Positions 1 to 9,393 of a stretch of DNA of 64,000 nt are shown piece by piece. Where the stretch lies: positions 248,001 to 312,000 of the forward strand of contig NZ_CP138632.1 of assembly GCF_036456085.1 (NCBI RefSeq), written 5' to 3'. Position 1 is the stretch's first letter; the number at the start of each line of letters is the position of its first letter. Below the pieces are notes generated by a model that saw only the letters and a program-made list of their open reading frames with translations, did not search any database and was not told where the DNA came from. Origin of the DNA: Veillonella parvula (GTDB lineage Bacteria; Bacillota; Negativicutes; Veillonellales; Veillonellaceae). Made by a program: the position numbers and the translations under genes.

Positions 1-59
1 GCTTAAAAGAACAAGGCTTATGGGATGAAAAGAAACATAATAATGGAGGAGGTCACTAA
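1..59 (+). CDS. NiFe hydrogenase small subunit, C-terminal tail (partial)
   Basis: An open frame enters from the left edge and ends with TAA at 57-59, overlapping the next gene's ATG by one base. The last residues read LKEQGLWDEKKHNNGGGH, a charged hydrophilic tail. The small subunit normally lies directly upstream of the large subunit, and in membrane-bound enzymes it ends in a short tail after a transmembrane helix. Only about 18 codons are visible, so the assignment rests on position and the translationally coupled TAATG overlap. Confidence 0.55.
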   Translation, partial: LKEQGLWDEKKHNNGGGH

Positions 60-1960
60 TGAAACGCGTAGTAGTAGATCCGATTTCCCGTATTGAAGGT
101 CATTTACGGGTTGAAATAAAAGTTGATGAAGCGAGTGGTAAAGTAGAGGATGCATTGTCTTCTGGTACTGCTTGGCGCGGTATCGAACTTGTTGCTAAAG
201 ACCGCGATCCTCGTGACCTTTGGGCGTTCGTACAACGTATTTGTGGTGTATGTACTACAACACATGCCTTGGCTTCGTTAAGAGCTGTTGAAGATGCGCT
301 TGGTATTACAATTCCTAAAAATGCAAACTATATACGTAATATTATGCATAGTAGTCTAGATGTGCATGATCATATTGTGCATTTCTATCATTTACATGCC
401 CTTGACTGGGTTAGCCCAGTAGCAGCTCTTAGTGCCGACCCTGCTAAAACCGCACAATTACAAAATGATGTATTGGCTACATATAATGTAAGCGGTTTAG
501 CACCTGCTGAAACAGCATCCAAAGACTCTGCTTATCCTAAAGAGTTTCCTAAGGCTACTACAGCATACTTTACGGCTGTACAGCAAAAGGTTAAGAAAAT
601 AGTTGAATCTGGTCAGTTGGGTATTTTCTCCGCCCAATGGTGGGATCATCCTGATTATAATTTGTTGCCACCAGAGGTTCATTTAATGGCCGTATCCCAT
701 TACTTGAATATTCTTGACCGTCAACGGGATATTGTAATTCCTCACGTTGTATTTGGTGGTAAAAACCCTCATCCTCATTACATTGTAGGTGGCATGCCAT
801 GTTCTATCTCGATGAATGATATGAATGCACCTATCAATACACAACGCCTAGGAGCTGTTGAACAATCTATTGCATTAGCTAAAGACTTAGTAGATAATTT
901 TTATTTACCAGATTTACTAGCTATTGGCAAAATCTATGTAGAAAAAGGTATGATCGATGGTGGTGGACTTGCGAAGAAACGCGTTATGTCTTATGGTGAT
1001 TATCCAGATGATACTTACACAGGCACTTCTAATGGTGACTATCATAAGAAATGTATTGTTCGTTCCAATGGCGTTGTTGAAAACTTTGCGTTAGGTGTAG
1101 ATAAAGCAACTTTCATCCCATTAGAAGGTAAGGATTTTATGGATCCTCAATACCTTAGTGAAGAGGTTGATCATTCCTGGTTTACATACCCAGATGGAAC
1201 AAAAACACTTCATCCTATTGAAGGTGTTACTGATCCTAAATTTACGGGTCCTAAATCTGGTACAAAAGAAAAATGGGAATTCCTTGATGAAGATAAAAAA
1301 TACTCTTGGATTAAATCTCCAACTTTCAAAGGGAAAACCGCAGAGGTTGGTCCATTAGCAAAATATATTGTTGTGTATACAAAGGTAAAACAAGGCATAA
1401 TCAAAGACCCAACTTGGGCTGAATCTATGATTGTTCGTCAAATTGATACAGTATCACAAGTATTGGGTGTACCAGCTCATGTATGGATGACTACTATGGT
1501 AGGACGTACAGCATGTCGTGGTCTTGATGCACAAGTAGCGGCAAATATTAGCCAATACTTCTTTAACAAACTTGTATCTAATATCAAAAATGGTGATACT
1601 ACAGTAGCGGATATGACTAAGTTTGAGCCAAACACATGGGATAAAGATGCTAAAGGTGTTGGCCTAGTAGATGCGCCTCGTGGTGGTTTGGGGCACTGGA
1701 TACACATTAAAGATGGACGCTCTGCAAACTATCAATGTATCGTACCATCTACATGGAATGCGTGCCCTAAAACTGCAGCTAATGAACATGGTGCCTATGA
1801 AGATTCCATGATTGATACACATGTAAAAATTGCAGATAAACCACTTGAAATTTTGAAGGTAATTCACTCCTTTGATCCATGCCTCGCATGTGCAACCCAT
1901 TTATACAATAAAAAAGGCGAAAAAATTGTTTCCGTCAATACAGATGCATTGTGTAAATAA
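59..1960 (+). CDS. hyaB: Membrane-bound NiFe uptake hydrogenase, large subunit
   Basis: Catalytic subunit of a group 1 NiFe hydrogenase, which oxidises H2 and passes electrons through the small subunit to a membrane cytochrome b. Both metal-binding motifs are present: RICGVC near residues 60-65 and DPCLACATH near 606-614, which together give the four cysteines that hold the Ni-Fe centre. The 19 residues after the final His are the expected C-terminal extension removed by the maturation protease, encoded two genes downstream. At 633 aa it is slightly longer than usual for HyaB-type subunits. GGAGG lies just before the ATG. Neighbours (small subunit, cytochrome b, HyaD protease, HupH-like protein) make the operon unambiguous. 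Confidence 0.97.
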   Translation: MKRVVVDPISRIEGHLRVEIKVDEASGKVEDALSSGTAWRGIELVAKDRDPRDLWAFVQRICGVCTTTHALASLRAVEDALGITIPKNANYIRNIMHSSLDVHDHIVHFYHLHALDWVSPVAALSADPAKTAQLQNDVLATYNVSGLAPAETASKDSAYPKEFPKATTAYFTAVQQKVKKIVESGQLGIFSAQWWDHPDYNLLPPEVHLMAVSHYLNILDRQRDIVIPHVVFGGKNPHPHYIVGGMPCSISMNDMNAPINTQRLGAVEQSIALAKDLVDNFYLPDLLAIGKIYVEKGMIDGGGLAKKRVMSYGDYPDDTYTGTSNGDYHKKCIVRSNGVVENFALGVDKATFIPLEGKDFMDPQYLSEEVDHSWFTYPDGTKTLHPIEGVTDPKFTGPKSGTKEKWEFLDEDKKYSWIKSPTFKGKTAEVGPLAKYIVVYTKVKQGIIKDPTWAESMIVRQIDTVSQVLGVPAHVWMTTMVGRTACRGLDAQVAANISQYFFNKLVSNIKNGDTTVADMTKFEPNTWDKDAKGVGLVDAPRGGLGHWIHIKDGRSANYQCIVPSTWNACPKTAANEHGAYEDSMIDTHVKIADKPLEILKVIHSFDPCLACATHLYNKKGEKIVSVNTDALCK

Positions 1961-1974
1961 AGGGTGGTGGGCTT

Positions 1975-2784
1975 ATGTTAATACATACTGACAAAAAGGC
2001 GTATGTCGTATTTAGTCTATGGCTGCGCATATTCCACTGGACTATGGTGCTTAGTGTAACGGCTTTATTCTGGACAGGACTATATATTGGTGATCCAGGC
2101 TTTGCTGCGATTACGGGTAACCCTGAACCAACTTTTGCTATTGATGGCTGGTTCTCTATGGAAACTATGCGACGTGTTCATTTCATTGCAGGTGTTATCT
2201 TAACATTCTCCTTTATCTTCCGTTTTGCAGGCGCTCTTTGGAACCGAGGGGATAGATTATTACCTAAATTCCGTCAAAAACGGTATTGGTACGGTCTTAA
2301 AGAAACAACATTGCACTATTTAATGATTCCTCAAAAACATGAACATCATTGGCTTCGTAATTCCTTAGCTAGAACTGCGTATATGATGGTATACATTATG
2401 TTCTTCTTTGAAATCTTAACGGGTTTTGCAATGTATTCGATGGTTAATCCTAATGGTATTCTAGGAACTTTATTTGCACCAGTGATTACATTATTTGGCG
2501 GTGAATATAAAGTCCATGTTATCCATCACTACATTGCGTGGGGATTCTTGTTCTTTACTATTGTTCACGTGTATATGGCATTCCGAGAAGACGTTATGGA
2601 GGAATCCGGCGAAGTATCTGCTATGGTTTCGGGTATGAAATATTACGCTCATGACCCAATTGATATTGAAGACCTCAATGGTAAACGCCGTCGTGGGGAA
2701 CGTATTGATAAACCATCTGGTACTACATATCGTCCAAGTGATCCTAATGATCCTAGAGAAAGAGAATTACAAGAAAATGACTAA
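1975..2784 (+). CDS. hyaC: Ni/Fe-hydrogenase b-type cytochrome subunit
   Basis: Dihaem cytochrome b that anchors the hydrogenase dimer in the membrane and transfers electrons to the quinone pool. The 269-aa product has about four hydrophobic segments and the histidines of the family: FHWTM near the N terminus, RVHFIAG near residue 63, and HVIHHYIAWGF with IVHVYMAFRED in the last helices. It starts 14 bases after hyaB behind an AGGGTGGTGG ribosome-binding site. The C-terminal ~40 residues are charged and cytoplasmic. Its last 8 bases overlap the start of the protease gene. Confidence 0.95.
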   Translation: MLIHTDKKAYVVFSLWLRIFHWTMVLSVTALFWTGLYIGDPGFAAITGNPEPTFAIDGWFSMETMRRVHFIAGVILTFSFIFRFAGALWNRGDRLLPKFRQKRYWYGLKETTLHYLMIPQKHEHHWLRNSLARTAYMMVYIMFFFEILTGFAMYSMVNPNGILGTLFAPVITLFGGEYKVHVIHHYIAWGFLFFTIVHVYMAFREDVMEESGEVSAMVSGMKYYAHDPIDIEDLNGKRRRGERIDKPSGTTYRPSDPNDPRERELQEND

Positions 2785-3355
2785 TACAAGTACTGATATC
2801 ATCAGTGGCTTGAAACAATACGCGGACTCAGAGGGTCCGCGTATTGATTTAAACAGCCTTTATGATGATGGAGATAATGAAATTGTCCTACTTGGAGTCG
2901 GTAATATTTTGCTTACCGATGAGGGGTTAGGTGTTCATGTAGTAAAAGAATTGAAAGAATCTTTCACATTTACACCTGCAATTTCCATTATTGATGGTGG
3001 CACTATGGGGATGGAATTACTCACGTATATGCGTGGTATGAAGAAAATTCTTCTTGTAGACGCTATTAATGGTGGAGATGCTCCAGGAACTATATATGAA
3101 TTTCCTCATAAGGAATTGGAACAATATTTTACGGAACATATTTCTGTACATGAAGTAGGAATGCAAGATATTTTACGCATCCGTGCTATTCAAGAAGATC
3201 CATTAGAAGATGCAGTGGTTATCGGTGTAGAACCGGAATCATTGGAAATTGGTTTTGAACCTAGCGGGCCGGTACAATGTGCCTTGCCTGAGGTTAAAAA
3301 ACGTATTTTGCATGTCCTACGAGAATGGGGCGTAACAGTTGAGCCTAAAGCATAA
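2777..3355 (+). CDS. hyaD: Hydrogenase maturation protease (HyaD/HupD family)
   Basis: Endopeptidase that removes the C-terminal extension of the large subunit once nickel has been inserted. Family motifs are clear: GVGNILLTDEGLGVHV with the metal-ligating acidic residue, DGGTMGMEL, VDAINGG and GVEPESLEIGFEPS. The open frame extends upstream to 2651, but the ATG at 2777 is chosen because it overlaps the hyaC stop and gives a 192-aa protein of the usual size. There is an unusual hydrophilic N-terminal stretch of about 35 residues before the protease core. Confidence 0.93.
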   Translation: MTNTSTDIISGLKQYADSEGPRIDLNSLYDDGDNEIVLLGVGNILLTDEGLGVHVVKELKESFTFTPAISIIDGGTMGMELLTYMRGMKKILLVDAINGGDAPGTIYEFPHKELEQYFTEHISVHEVGMQDILRIRAIQEDPLEDAVVIGVEPESLEIGFEPSGPVQCALPEVKKRILHVLREWGVTVEPKA

Positions 3356-3423
3356 AGTGGAAATTTCATATAATGTATAGATAGCTTATAGAATGTAAAG
3401 ATAGTTTCTGTATAGGAGTATTT

Positions 3424-3801
3424 ATGATTGAAAATTATGGTAATGTTCGCGCCGTTTTAAATGAGTTGCGTTTGGCTCTAAAGAATTTGCGTGAAAATGG
3501 TGAGACATATTCGATTTATATTGAAAAAACAGGTTTAACAGAGGAAGAACAAGTTGAAGTATTAGAAACACTTGGACGCGGTCATATTACGATTAACTTT
3601 AATGAAACTGATCAACCTGTAGAATGGTATGAATCACAATTTTCTGGAATCTGGATTGGGACTTATAAAAATGGTCGCGATGATTCCATTTTACATACAG
3701 TAGAGGTCGCTAAATATCCAGTTGTAGCTGGTGCTTATATAGAAGATATGGAACTGGCGGAGGAAGATTTACAATCTTGGATTGATGCTGCTGGATTATA
3801 G
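3424..3801 (+). CDS. HupH/HyaF-like hydrogenase expression protein, C-terminal domain only
   Basis: A 125-aa acidic protein resembling the C-terminal half of HupH/HyaF hydrogenase formation proteins: a helical start, then LTEEEQVEVLETLGRGHITI, a short WYESQFSGIWIGTY strand pair and TVEVAKYP. HupH is about 280 aa in proteobacteria, so this is a stand-alone short version. It follows hyaD by 68 bp behind TAGGAG and is the last gene before a terminator-like hairpin. Location in the hya operon supports a role in hydrogenase assembly. The exact step is unknown. Confidence 0.75.
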   Translation: MIENYGNVRAVLNELRLALKNLRENGETYSIYIEKTGLTEEEQVEVLETLGRGHITINFNETDQPVEWYESQFSGIWIGTYKNGRDDSILHTVEVAKYPVVAGAYIEDMELAEEDLQSWIDAAGL

Positions 3802-3806
3802 TAAAG

Positions 3807-3829
3807 GAGACCCTTAACGGGTCTCTTCT
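3807..3829 (+). terminator. Terminator of the hya operon
   Basis: GAGACCC, a TTAAC loop and GGGTCTC form a perfect 7-bp stem six bases after the HupH-like stop, followed by TTCTT. The T-run is weak. Confidence 0.7.
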
Positions 3830-4121
3830 TCATGAAAGGTAGATGAAATTAGGCGTTTTTGATAATTTTATGATAAAAATTCATATAATTTTTTGATTAA
3901 TAGTTGATAAAGCCAGAAAAAATCATATTTGTTTCTATATTAATAAAATAAATATTTTTTATAAATTACTTTATTAAGTAGCTTGATGAATAAATTAATA
4001 TAATATTGATTTACTGTACTTATATAAAGGATAAATGAAGGGTTTTATTGGTATTTTATAGAGAAGTAGCTTGTTTACTGTCTTTATAAACATTATCAGT
4101 CCTATTGTTAACCTTTAGCAT
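3830..4121. other. AT-rich intergenic stretch, nothing recognised
   Basis: Roughly 300 bp of very AT-rich sequence between the hydrogenase operon and the glycosyltransferase. I see no ORF with a ribosome-binding site, no RNA gene and no clear repeat. It may hold regulatory DNA for the downstream promoter. Confidence 0.5.
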
Positions 4122-4150
4122 TTGCCTTAATTTACTAATTAACATAAAAT
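4122..4150 (+). promoter_or_regulatory. Putative sigma-70 promoter for the GT2 gene
   Basis: TTGCCT at 4122-4127 and TAAAAT at 4145-4150 are separated by 17 bp and lie 28 bp upstream of the glycosyltransferase ATG. Confidence 0.55.
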
Positions 4151-4177
4151 ATGTGAGTAAAATACTTTGGAGGATTT

Positions 4178-5188
4178 ATGTTACTTTCTATTGTAGTGCC
4201 TGTATATAACGAAGAGGAAAATATAGCGAACTTTTATAAAGCTGTAACTGATGTTATGTCAGGTCTCACGTATGATTATGAATTAATCTTCGTGGATGAT
4301 GGATCTAGTGATTCGTCAGCTATGATACTGCGTGAAATTGCATTCAATGATAAACATGTTAAAGTGTTATTGTTAGCTCGTAACTTTGGGCATCAAACGG
4401 CACTTACATGTGGGCTTGATTATGCTCATGGCGATGCAGTCATTACAATGGACGGTGATATGCAGCATCCACCGGCATTGATTCCTGAACTAGTTCGATT
4501 GTGGGAATCAGGGTATGATGTGGTGCGTACCATACGCGATTCAACTGATGACGCTAGTTGGGCTAAATCTTTCACGTCTAAGTATTATTACAAACTGATG
4601 AACAAAATGGCCGATGTTCCTATTGTTGAAGGCGGGTCCGATTTTCGCCTCATGAATAGTAAAGCATTGGGCACGTTGAAACGATTCAGAGAACATGGTC
4701 GATTTTTGCGTGGTATTGTCGGCGCCTTAGGGTACAGACAAGCAGAGTTGCACTTTGTGGCACCACCTCGATTTGCAGGTGTCTCAAAGTTTAGTGTGCG
4801 TAAAATGATTCGATTTGCTCTCGATGGTGTAACCGCTTTTTCAAGGGTACCTTTACGGGCCGCCTTGTATGTAGGAGTACTTTGCGGTGGAATGAGCTTT
4901 TTGCTCATCTTACATCTTTTGTATGTATATCTTACAGGACAAGCTTTGAATGGGTGGACAACTTTGGGCGTATCAATCTTGTTTATTGGTGGAATTCAAC
5001 TCGTCGGACTGGGAATTATTGGCGAGTATGTAGGTCGTATTTTTGAAGAGGTGAAGCAACGGCCTTTGTATTGGGTTAAGTCAGCTATAAATTTTGAAGA
5101 GCATGAAGAGGCTCCGTTACTCGGACCAAGCAGTGCAGATGTTTTTATGGCACCAGAGGCTTATACTAACAAAAGCAAAGAAGACTAG
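4178..5188 (+). CDS. Family 2 glycosyltransferase, bactoprenol-linked sugar transferase type
   Basis: 336-aa GT-A glycosyltransferase of the GtrB/DPM1-like group, which moves a sugar from a nucleotide donor to undecaprenyl phosphate at the inner membrane. Visible motifs: VVPVYNEEENI at the N terminus, FVDDGSSDSS near residue 40, MDGDMQHPP (metal-binding DxD region) near 92-100, and EGGSDFRLM. Two C-terminal hydrophobic helices (about 225-250 and 260-285) match the membrane anchor, followed by GEYVGRIFEEVKQRPLY, typical of the group. It is monocistronic behind GGAGG. The acceptor and sugar cannot be told from sequence; lipopolysaccharide or cell-surface glycan modification is likely. Confidence 0.88.
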   Translation: MLLSIVVPVYNEEENIANFYKAVTDVMSGLTYDYELIFVDDGSSDSSAMILREIAFNDKHVKVLLLARNFGHQTALTCGLDYAHGDAVITMDGDMQHPPALIPELVRLWESGYDVVRTIRDSTDDASWAKSFTSKYYYKLMNKMADVPIVEGGSDFRLMNSKALGTLKRFREHGRFLRGIVGALGYRQAELHFVAPPRFAGVSKFSVRKMIRFALDGVTAFSRVPLRAALYVGVLCGGMSFLLILHLLYVYLTGQALNGWTTLGVSILFIGGIQLVGLGIIGEYVGRIFEEVKQRPLYWVKSAINFEEHEEAPLLGPSSADVFMAPEAYTNKSKED

Positions 5189-5272
5189 CTGTATTTGTGA
5201 ATGCAAATAAATAGACGGTTAGTATATTTTGAATAAATAACTTACTTTAAAAGTTTTTTGGAAAGGAAGCAT

Positions 5273-6085
5273 ATGAAGTCAAAATATAGTAAGGTTAAAA
5301 TAACGGCATTAACATTAACTTTTGTGTGTGCCACAACAGCCATGGTTGGCGCAACAACATTACAATATGGTGATAAGGGCAAAAGTGTTACAGCGGTTCA
5401 ACAACAACTAATTAAACACGGCTATAATGCTACAGATAAAAATGGTGTATATGGTAAGGAAACGAAGTGGGCAGTTCGTCTGTTCCAACAAGATCGTGGC
5501 CTTCCGGTGGATGGTATCGTAGGCCCTGCTACGTATAATGCATTGATGGGTGCTCCTCGTTCTACGAAGGCAGTATTGACCCAAAATGCAGCAACTAAAG
5601 CAGTAGCAACGAAATCCGCTTTTACAAACAGTAATGCGACATCCCGTCGTATCGCTGGTCATTCCATTAATGGCAAGAACGTTAAATTAAACAATATTAC
5701 GAAAAATGAAATACCTAGCAGCATTCACGCAATCTTGGCAGAAGCTGACAAATACCGTGGTGTACCATATGTATTTGGCGGTACGACTCCAAGTGGCTTT
5801 GACTGCTCCGGTTATGTTAAATATGTATTTGAAAAACAAGGTATTTCTTTACCGCGTTTGGCAGATGAACAGTATAATGTAGGTGTTGAAGTTTCTCGTG
5901 CGAACTTGAAAGCAGGGGATTTGGTATTCTTCGAAACTTATGAACCAGGTCCATCTCACTCCGGTATTTATATTGGCGATGGCAAGTTCATCAGCGCCAC
6001 TTCCAGTCGTGGTGTTGCAGTAGCAGACCTTGATACTGGCTATTGGGGTGAACGTTACATCGGCGCAAAACGCGTTGTACGCTAA
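5273..6085 (+). CDS. Secreted NlpC/P60 peptidoglycan hydrolase with PG-binding domain
   Basis: A 270-aa exported cell-wall hydrolase. It has a signal peptide (lysine-rich start, hydrophobic core, cleavage near VGATT), a PG_binding_1 domain at about residues 25-85 (YGDKGKSVTAVQQQLIKHGY, GIVGPATYNALMG), a Thr/Ala-rich linker, and a C-terminal NlpC/P60 domain. The catalytic cysteine is in FDCSGYVKYVF and the histidine in PSHSGIYIG. The fold usually cleaves D-gamma-glutamyl-meso-DAP bonds. An in-frame TTG at 5258 exists, but GGAAAGGAAG sits correctly only for the ATG at 5273. A strong terminator follows. Confidence 0.93.
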   Translation: MKSKYSKVKITALTLTFVCATTAMVGATTLQYGDKGKSVTAVQQQLIKHGYNATDKNGVYGKETKWAVRLFQQDRGLPVDGIVGPATYNALMGAPRSTKAVLTQNAATKAVATKSAFTNSNATSRRIAGHSINGKNVKLNNITKNEIPSSIHAILAEADKYRGVPYVFGGTTPSGFDCSGYVKYVFEKQGISLPRLADEQYNVGVEVSRANLKAGDLVFFETYEPGPSHSGIYIGDGKFISATSSRGVAVADLDTGYWGERYIGAKRVVR

Positions 6086-6104
6086 TTTAATAACTAGCTA
6101 TAAA

Positions 6105-6155
6105 AGAGGCTATACGAATCAATTTTGTTTTGTTGATTTGTATAACCTCTTTTTA
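6105..6155 (+). terminator. Rho-independent terminator after the NlpC/P60 gene
   Basis: An 18-bp stem begins AGAGGCTATACGAATCAA and closes with TTGATTTGTATAACCTCT, then TTTTT. Two positions pair as G-U. Confidence 0.85.
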
Positions 6156-6362
6156 TGTTCATTATTTATGATTTAACTAGCATTGATTAAATTTGACTTT
6201 TACTTTCATTGTAAAAAATATGGATTTAAAATTATATTTTTTGCGGTTTGCTTGAATTGGTGTGAAAGTGCGTAAATTCCGCATAATCTCAATGTTTTTA
6301 ATAGATTTTATATCGTTTTTGAGTTATAATGAAGAGTAAATAATTTTAGGAGGAATATACAC

Positions 6363-8978
6363 ATGAAGGGTAATGAACTGCGTCAAGCATACTTGCAGTT
6401 TTTTGAAAGTAAAGGACATTTAAAATTAGATAGTTTTTCTCTTATACCAGAAAACGATCCGTCTTTGTTATTGATTGGGGCAGGTATGGCGCCATTGAAG
6501 CCGTTCTTTACAGGTAAGTTGGTACCTCCTTGTCATCGTATTACAACAAGCCAAAAATGTATGCGTACTGGTGACCTTGAAAATGTAGGCCGCACAGCTC
6601 GTCACCATACATTCTTTGAAATGCTTGGTAACTTCTCCTTCGGTGATTACTTCAAAAAAGAAGCGATTCACTGGGCATGGGAGTTCTTAACTGAAGTTAT
6701 TAAACTCGATAAAAATAGATTATATGTTACTGTATATCCAGATGACCAAGAAGCGTATGATACATGGCACAATGATTGTGGCGTAGAGGAAAGCCATATT
6801 ACACGCCTTGAAGATAACTTCTGGGAAATTGGTGAAGGCCCATGTGGTCCTGACAGTGAAATTTTCTTCGACCAAGGTCCTGAACATGGTTGTGATGACC
6901 CTAATTGCGCACCAGGTTGTGACTGTGATCGCTATCTTGAAATCTGGAACTTAGTATTTACACAATTCAATAAAATGCCAGATGGGTCTTATGAACCATT
7001 ACAACACAAAAATATTGATACAGGCGCCGGTCTTGAACGATTGGCTTCCGTATTACAAGGTTGTAAAACAAATTTTGAAACCGATTTGATTTTCCCAATT
7101 ATTGAAGCCACTGCAAAACGGGCCGGTGTGAAATATAACGAAGATCCAAATACAGATGTTTCTTTGAAGGTTATTGCTGACCATGCTCGTGCTGTCACTG
7201 CATTGATCTCCGATGGCGTATTGCCATCCAACGAAGGTCGCGGCTACGTATTGCGTCGTATTTTACGCCGTGCTGTACGTCATGGCCGTTTACTTGGTAT
7301 TGAAGGTATCTTCCTAACACCACTTATTGATGTAGTCGTAGACATTCTTGGCCCTGGTATTAAATCCATCGCTGAAAAACAAGACTTCGTTAAGCGTGTT
7401 GTACAAAATGAAGAAGAACGCTTCAACCAAACATTGGAACAAGGTCTTGAGTTATTAAACTCCTTGATTGATACACTTGCAGCTGAAAAAGCAACTGTTG
7501 TTCCTGGTACAGAAGTATTTAAACTATATGATACATATGGATTCCCTTGGGAATTAACAGAGGAAATAGCTTCTGAACGCGGCTTTACAATCGACCATGA
7601 AGGTTTTGAAGCTGCTATGAAAGAACAACGCGAACGCGCTCGTGAAGCTCGTGTAAAAGAAGATGCGAAGGTAGCAACACCAGACATTACATTCTTGAAA
7701 GATGAAGAACTTGTTGAAGATGAAGCAGAAACTGCATCCTCCGTATTGATGCTTGGTAAAGGTTCTGAACGCTTGCAAACAGCAGCTGACGGCGATGAAA
7801 TTACTGTTATCGTACGCACTACTCCTTTCCATGCTGAAGGGGGCGGTCAATTAGGTGATACAGGCTTTATCGTGGGCCCAATGGGTAAGGTAGAGGTTCA
7901 TAATACAAAACGTTTACCAGAAGGCACTGTATATCATATCGGTACTGTTATAGAAGGTTCTATTTCTGAAGGTGACGATGTAACGCTTGAAGTGGATACA
8001 AATCGTCGCGCAGCAATGGCCCGCAATCATACAGCAACACACTTGTTACATGCAGCATTGAAAAAGGTTCTTGGCGAGCATGTTAACCAAGCTGGTTCTC
8101 TAGTAACTCCTGATTACTTGCGTTTTGACTTCACTCATTTCTCCCCTGTAACACAAGAGGAACTTGATCAAATCGAAGCACTTGTAAATGAAGAAATTTT
8201 AAAAGCTACGGACCTAGCTATCGCTGAAATGTCCATGGACGAAGCAAAAGCGAAAGGTGCGATGGCACTCTTTGGTGATAAATATGGCGATGTAGTTCGC
8301 GTTGTAGAGGTTCCTGGCTTCTCCGTTGAATTATGTGGTGGTTCTCATGTAGGCAACACAGCTTTCATTAGTTCCTTCCGTTTAACATCTGAAGCTGGTA
8401 TCGGTTCTGGTGTACGTCGTATTGAAGCGATTACAGGTCGTGCAGCTCTCGATGCAGCAAAACAAGATCGTTTGACTATTGAACGCATGGCAAGCGAGCT
8501 TAAAACTAAAGCACCTCAAATAGAAGAACGCTTACACCAAGTGTTGACAGAAGCTAAAGACACAGCAAAAGAATTAGAACAAATTCGTAAAGAAGTTTCT
8601 GCAGCGGGTGCAGCTGACATCGTTGCTGGTAAAGTTGTGATAGGTGATGTTGAATTTGTTGCCGCAGCTGTAAAGGCGTCCTCCATCGATGAATTGCGTG
8701 ATTTAGCTGATATGGGCCTTGATAAATTGAATGGCTCTGGTGTGGTTCTTGTAGGCGCTGCTATGGGTGATGATAAGGTAAACTTTGTATGTAAAGTATC
8801 TAAAGATGTCGTTGCTAAAGGTGCAAAAGCAGGTAATATTGTTAAAGCAGCAGCTCAAGTAGCTGGAGGTAATGGCGGTGGCCGTCCGGATATGGCACAA
8901 GCAGGTGGCAAAGAGCCAGCTAAATTAATGGAAGCATTAAAAGCTGGTGGTGAAGCCTTAAAATCTATGTTACAATAG
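6363..8978 (+). CDS. alaS: Alanine--tRNA ligase
   Basis: Charges tRNA-Ala with alanine and edits mischarged Ser/Gly. The 871-aa length is normal. Domains in order: class II catalytic core (HHTFFEMLGNFSFGDYF near residue 80; GAGLERLASVLQG), tRNA recognition, editing domain with the zinc-binding HTATHLLHAAL and CGGSHVGNT motifs, and a C-terminal DHHA1 domain ending in the glycine-rich GGNGGGRPDMAQAGG segment. It starts at ATG behind TTAGGAGG. TATAAT at 6325-6330 is a likely -10 element. It heads the ireB-ruvX-mltG chain usual in Firmicutes. Confidence 0.98.
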   Translation: MKGNELRQAYLQFFESKGHLKLDSFSLIPENDPSLLLIGAGMAPLKPFFTGKLVPPCHRITTSQKCMRTGDLENVGRTARHHTFFEMLGNFSFGDYFKKEAIHWAWEFLTEVIKLDKNRLYVTVYPDDQEAYDTWHNDCGVEESHITRLEDNFWEIGEGPCGPDSEIFFDQGPEHGCDDPNCAPGCDCDRYLEIWNLVFTQFNKMPDGSYEPLQHKNIDTGAGLERLASVLQGCKTNFETDLIFPIIEATAKRAGVKYNEDPNTDVSLKVIADHARAVTALISDGVLPSNEGRGYVLRRILRRAVRHGRLLGIEGIFLTPLIDVVVDILGPGIKSIAEKQDFVKRVVQNEEERFNQTLEQGLELLNSLIDTLAAEKATVVPGTEVFKLYDTYGFPWELTEEIASERGFTIDHEGFEAAMKEQRERAREARVKEDAKVATPDITFLKDEELVEDEAETASSVLMLGKGSERLQTAADGDEITVIVRTTPFHAEGGGQLGDTGFIVGPMGKVEVHNTKRLPEGTVYHIGTVIEGSISEGDDVTLEVDTNRRAAMARNHTATHLLHAALKKVLGEHVNQAGSLVTPDYLRFDFTHFSPVTQEELDQIEALVNEEILKATDLAIAEMSMDEAKAKGAMALFGDKYGDVVRVVEVPGFSVELCGGSHVGNTAFISSFRLTSEAGIGSGVRRIEAITGRAALDAAKQDRLTIERMASELKTKAPQIEERLHQVLTEAKDTAKELEQIRKEVSAAGAADIVAGKVVIGDVEFVAAAVKASSIDELRDLADMGLDKLNGSGVVLVGAAMGDDKVNFVCKVSKDVVAKGAKAGNIVKAAAQVAGGNGGGRPDMAQAGGKEPAKLMEALKAGGEALKSMLQ

Positions 8979-9042
8979 GCATATAATTTTATAATTATAC
9001 TTGTATCTGTTATAGAAATTTTTTATAATGCATAAAAAGTTA

Positions 9043-9072
9043 CTGACTTTGTAGCTTTAATTCAAGTATAAT
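9043..9072 (+). promoter_or_regulatory. Possible promoter of the ireB-ruvX operon
   Basis: CTGACT at about 9043-9048 and a perfect TATAAT at 9067-9072, 61 bp before the ireB ATG. The -35 match is only moderate. Confidence 0.4.
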
Positions 9073-9132
9073 AGTAGGTGAGATTTCACTTGTATGGTGA
9101 AATCTGCCGATGTAATAAAAAGGAGGGATACG

Positions 9133-9393
9133 ATGAACGTTTCAGATGAAACCATGTTATTCCGTAAAGTAGACGATGAACCGATGACCGCTGAAGAGGT
9201 GCTCACTCGCGTTTATCAATCTATTCAAGAAAAAGGTTACAATCCAATTAATCAAATCTTAGGGTATCTAATCTCTGGAGATCCTGCGTATATAACAAGT
9301 TATAATAATGCGCGTTCCGATATCCGCCGTTTAGAGCGTGATGACTTGATTGAAGAATTGTTGAAAGAATACGCAAAGGCTAAACAACTATAA
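9133..9393 (+). CDS. IreB family regulatory phosphoprotein (YrzL/UPF0297)
   Basis: An 86-aa protein of the family whose Enterococcus member IreB is phosphorylated on N-terminal threonines by the Ser/Thr kinase IreK and affects cephalosporin resistance. Diagnostic segments are visible: ETMLFRKVDDE, VYQSIQEKGYNPINQILGYLISGDPAYITSY and NARSDIRRLERD. An in-frame ATG at 9094 would add 13 residues, but AGGAGGG is ideally placed for the ATG at 9133. The stop overlaps the ruvX ATG by one base, so the two are translationally coupled. A partner kinase is not in this window. Confidence 0.92.
   Translation: MNVSDETMLFRKVDDEPMTAEEVLTRVYQSIQEKGYNPINQILGYLISGDPAYITSYNNARSDIRRLERDDLIEELLKEYAKAKQL

Noticed and set aside
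7280-7819. 179-aa open frame on the minus strand inside alaS
   Set aside because: It mirrors alaS codon structure, is serine-rich low complexity, and has no ribosome-binding site; it is a shadow of the real gene.
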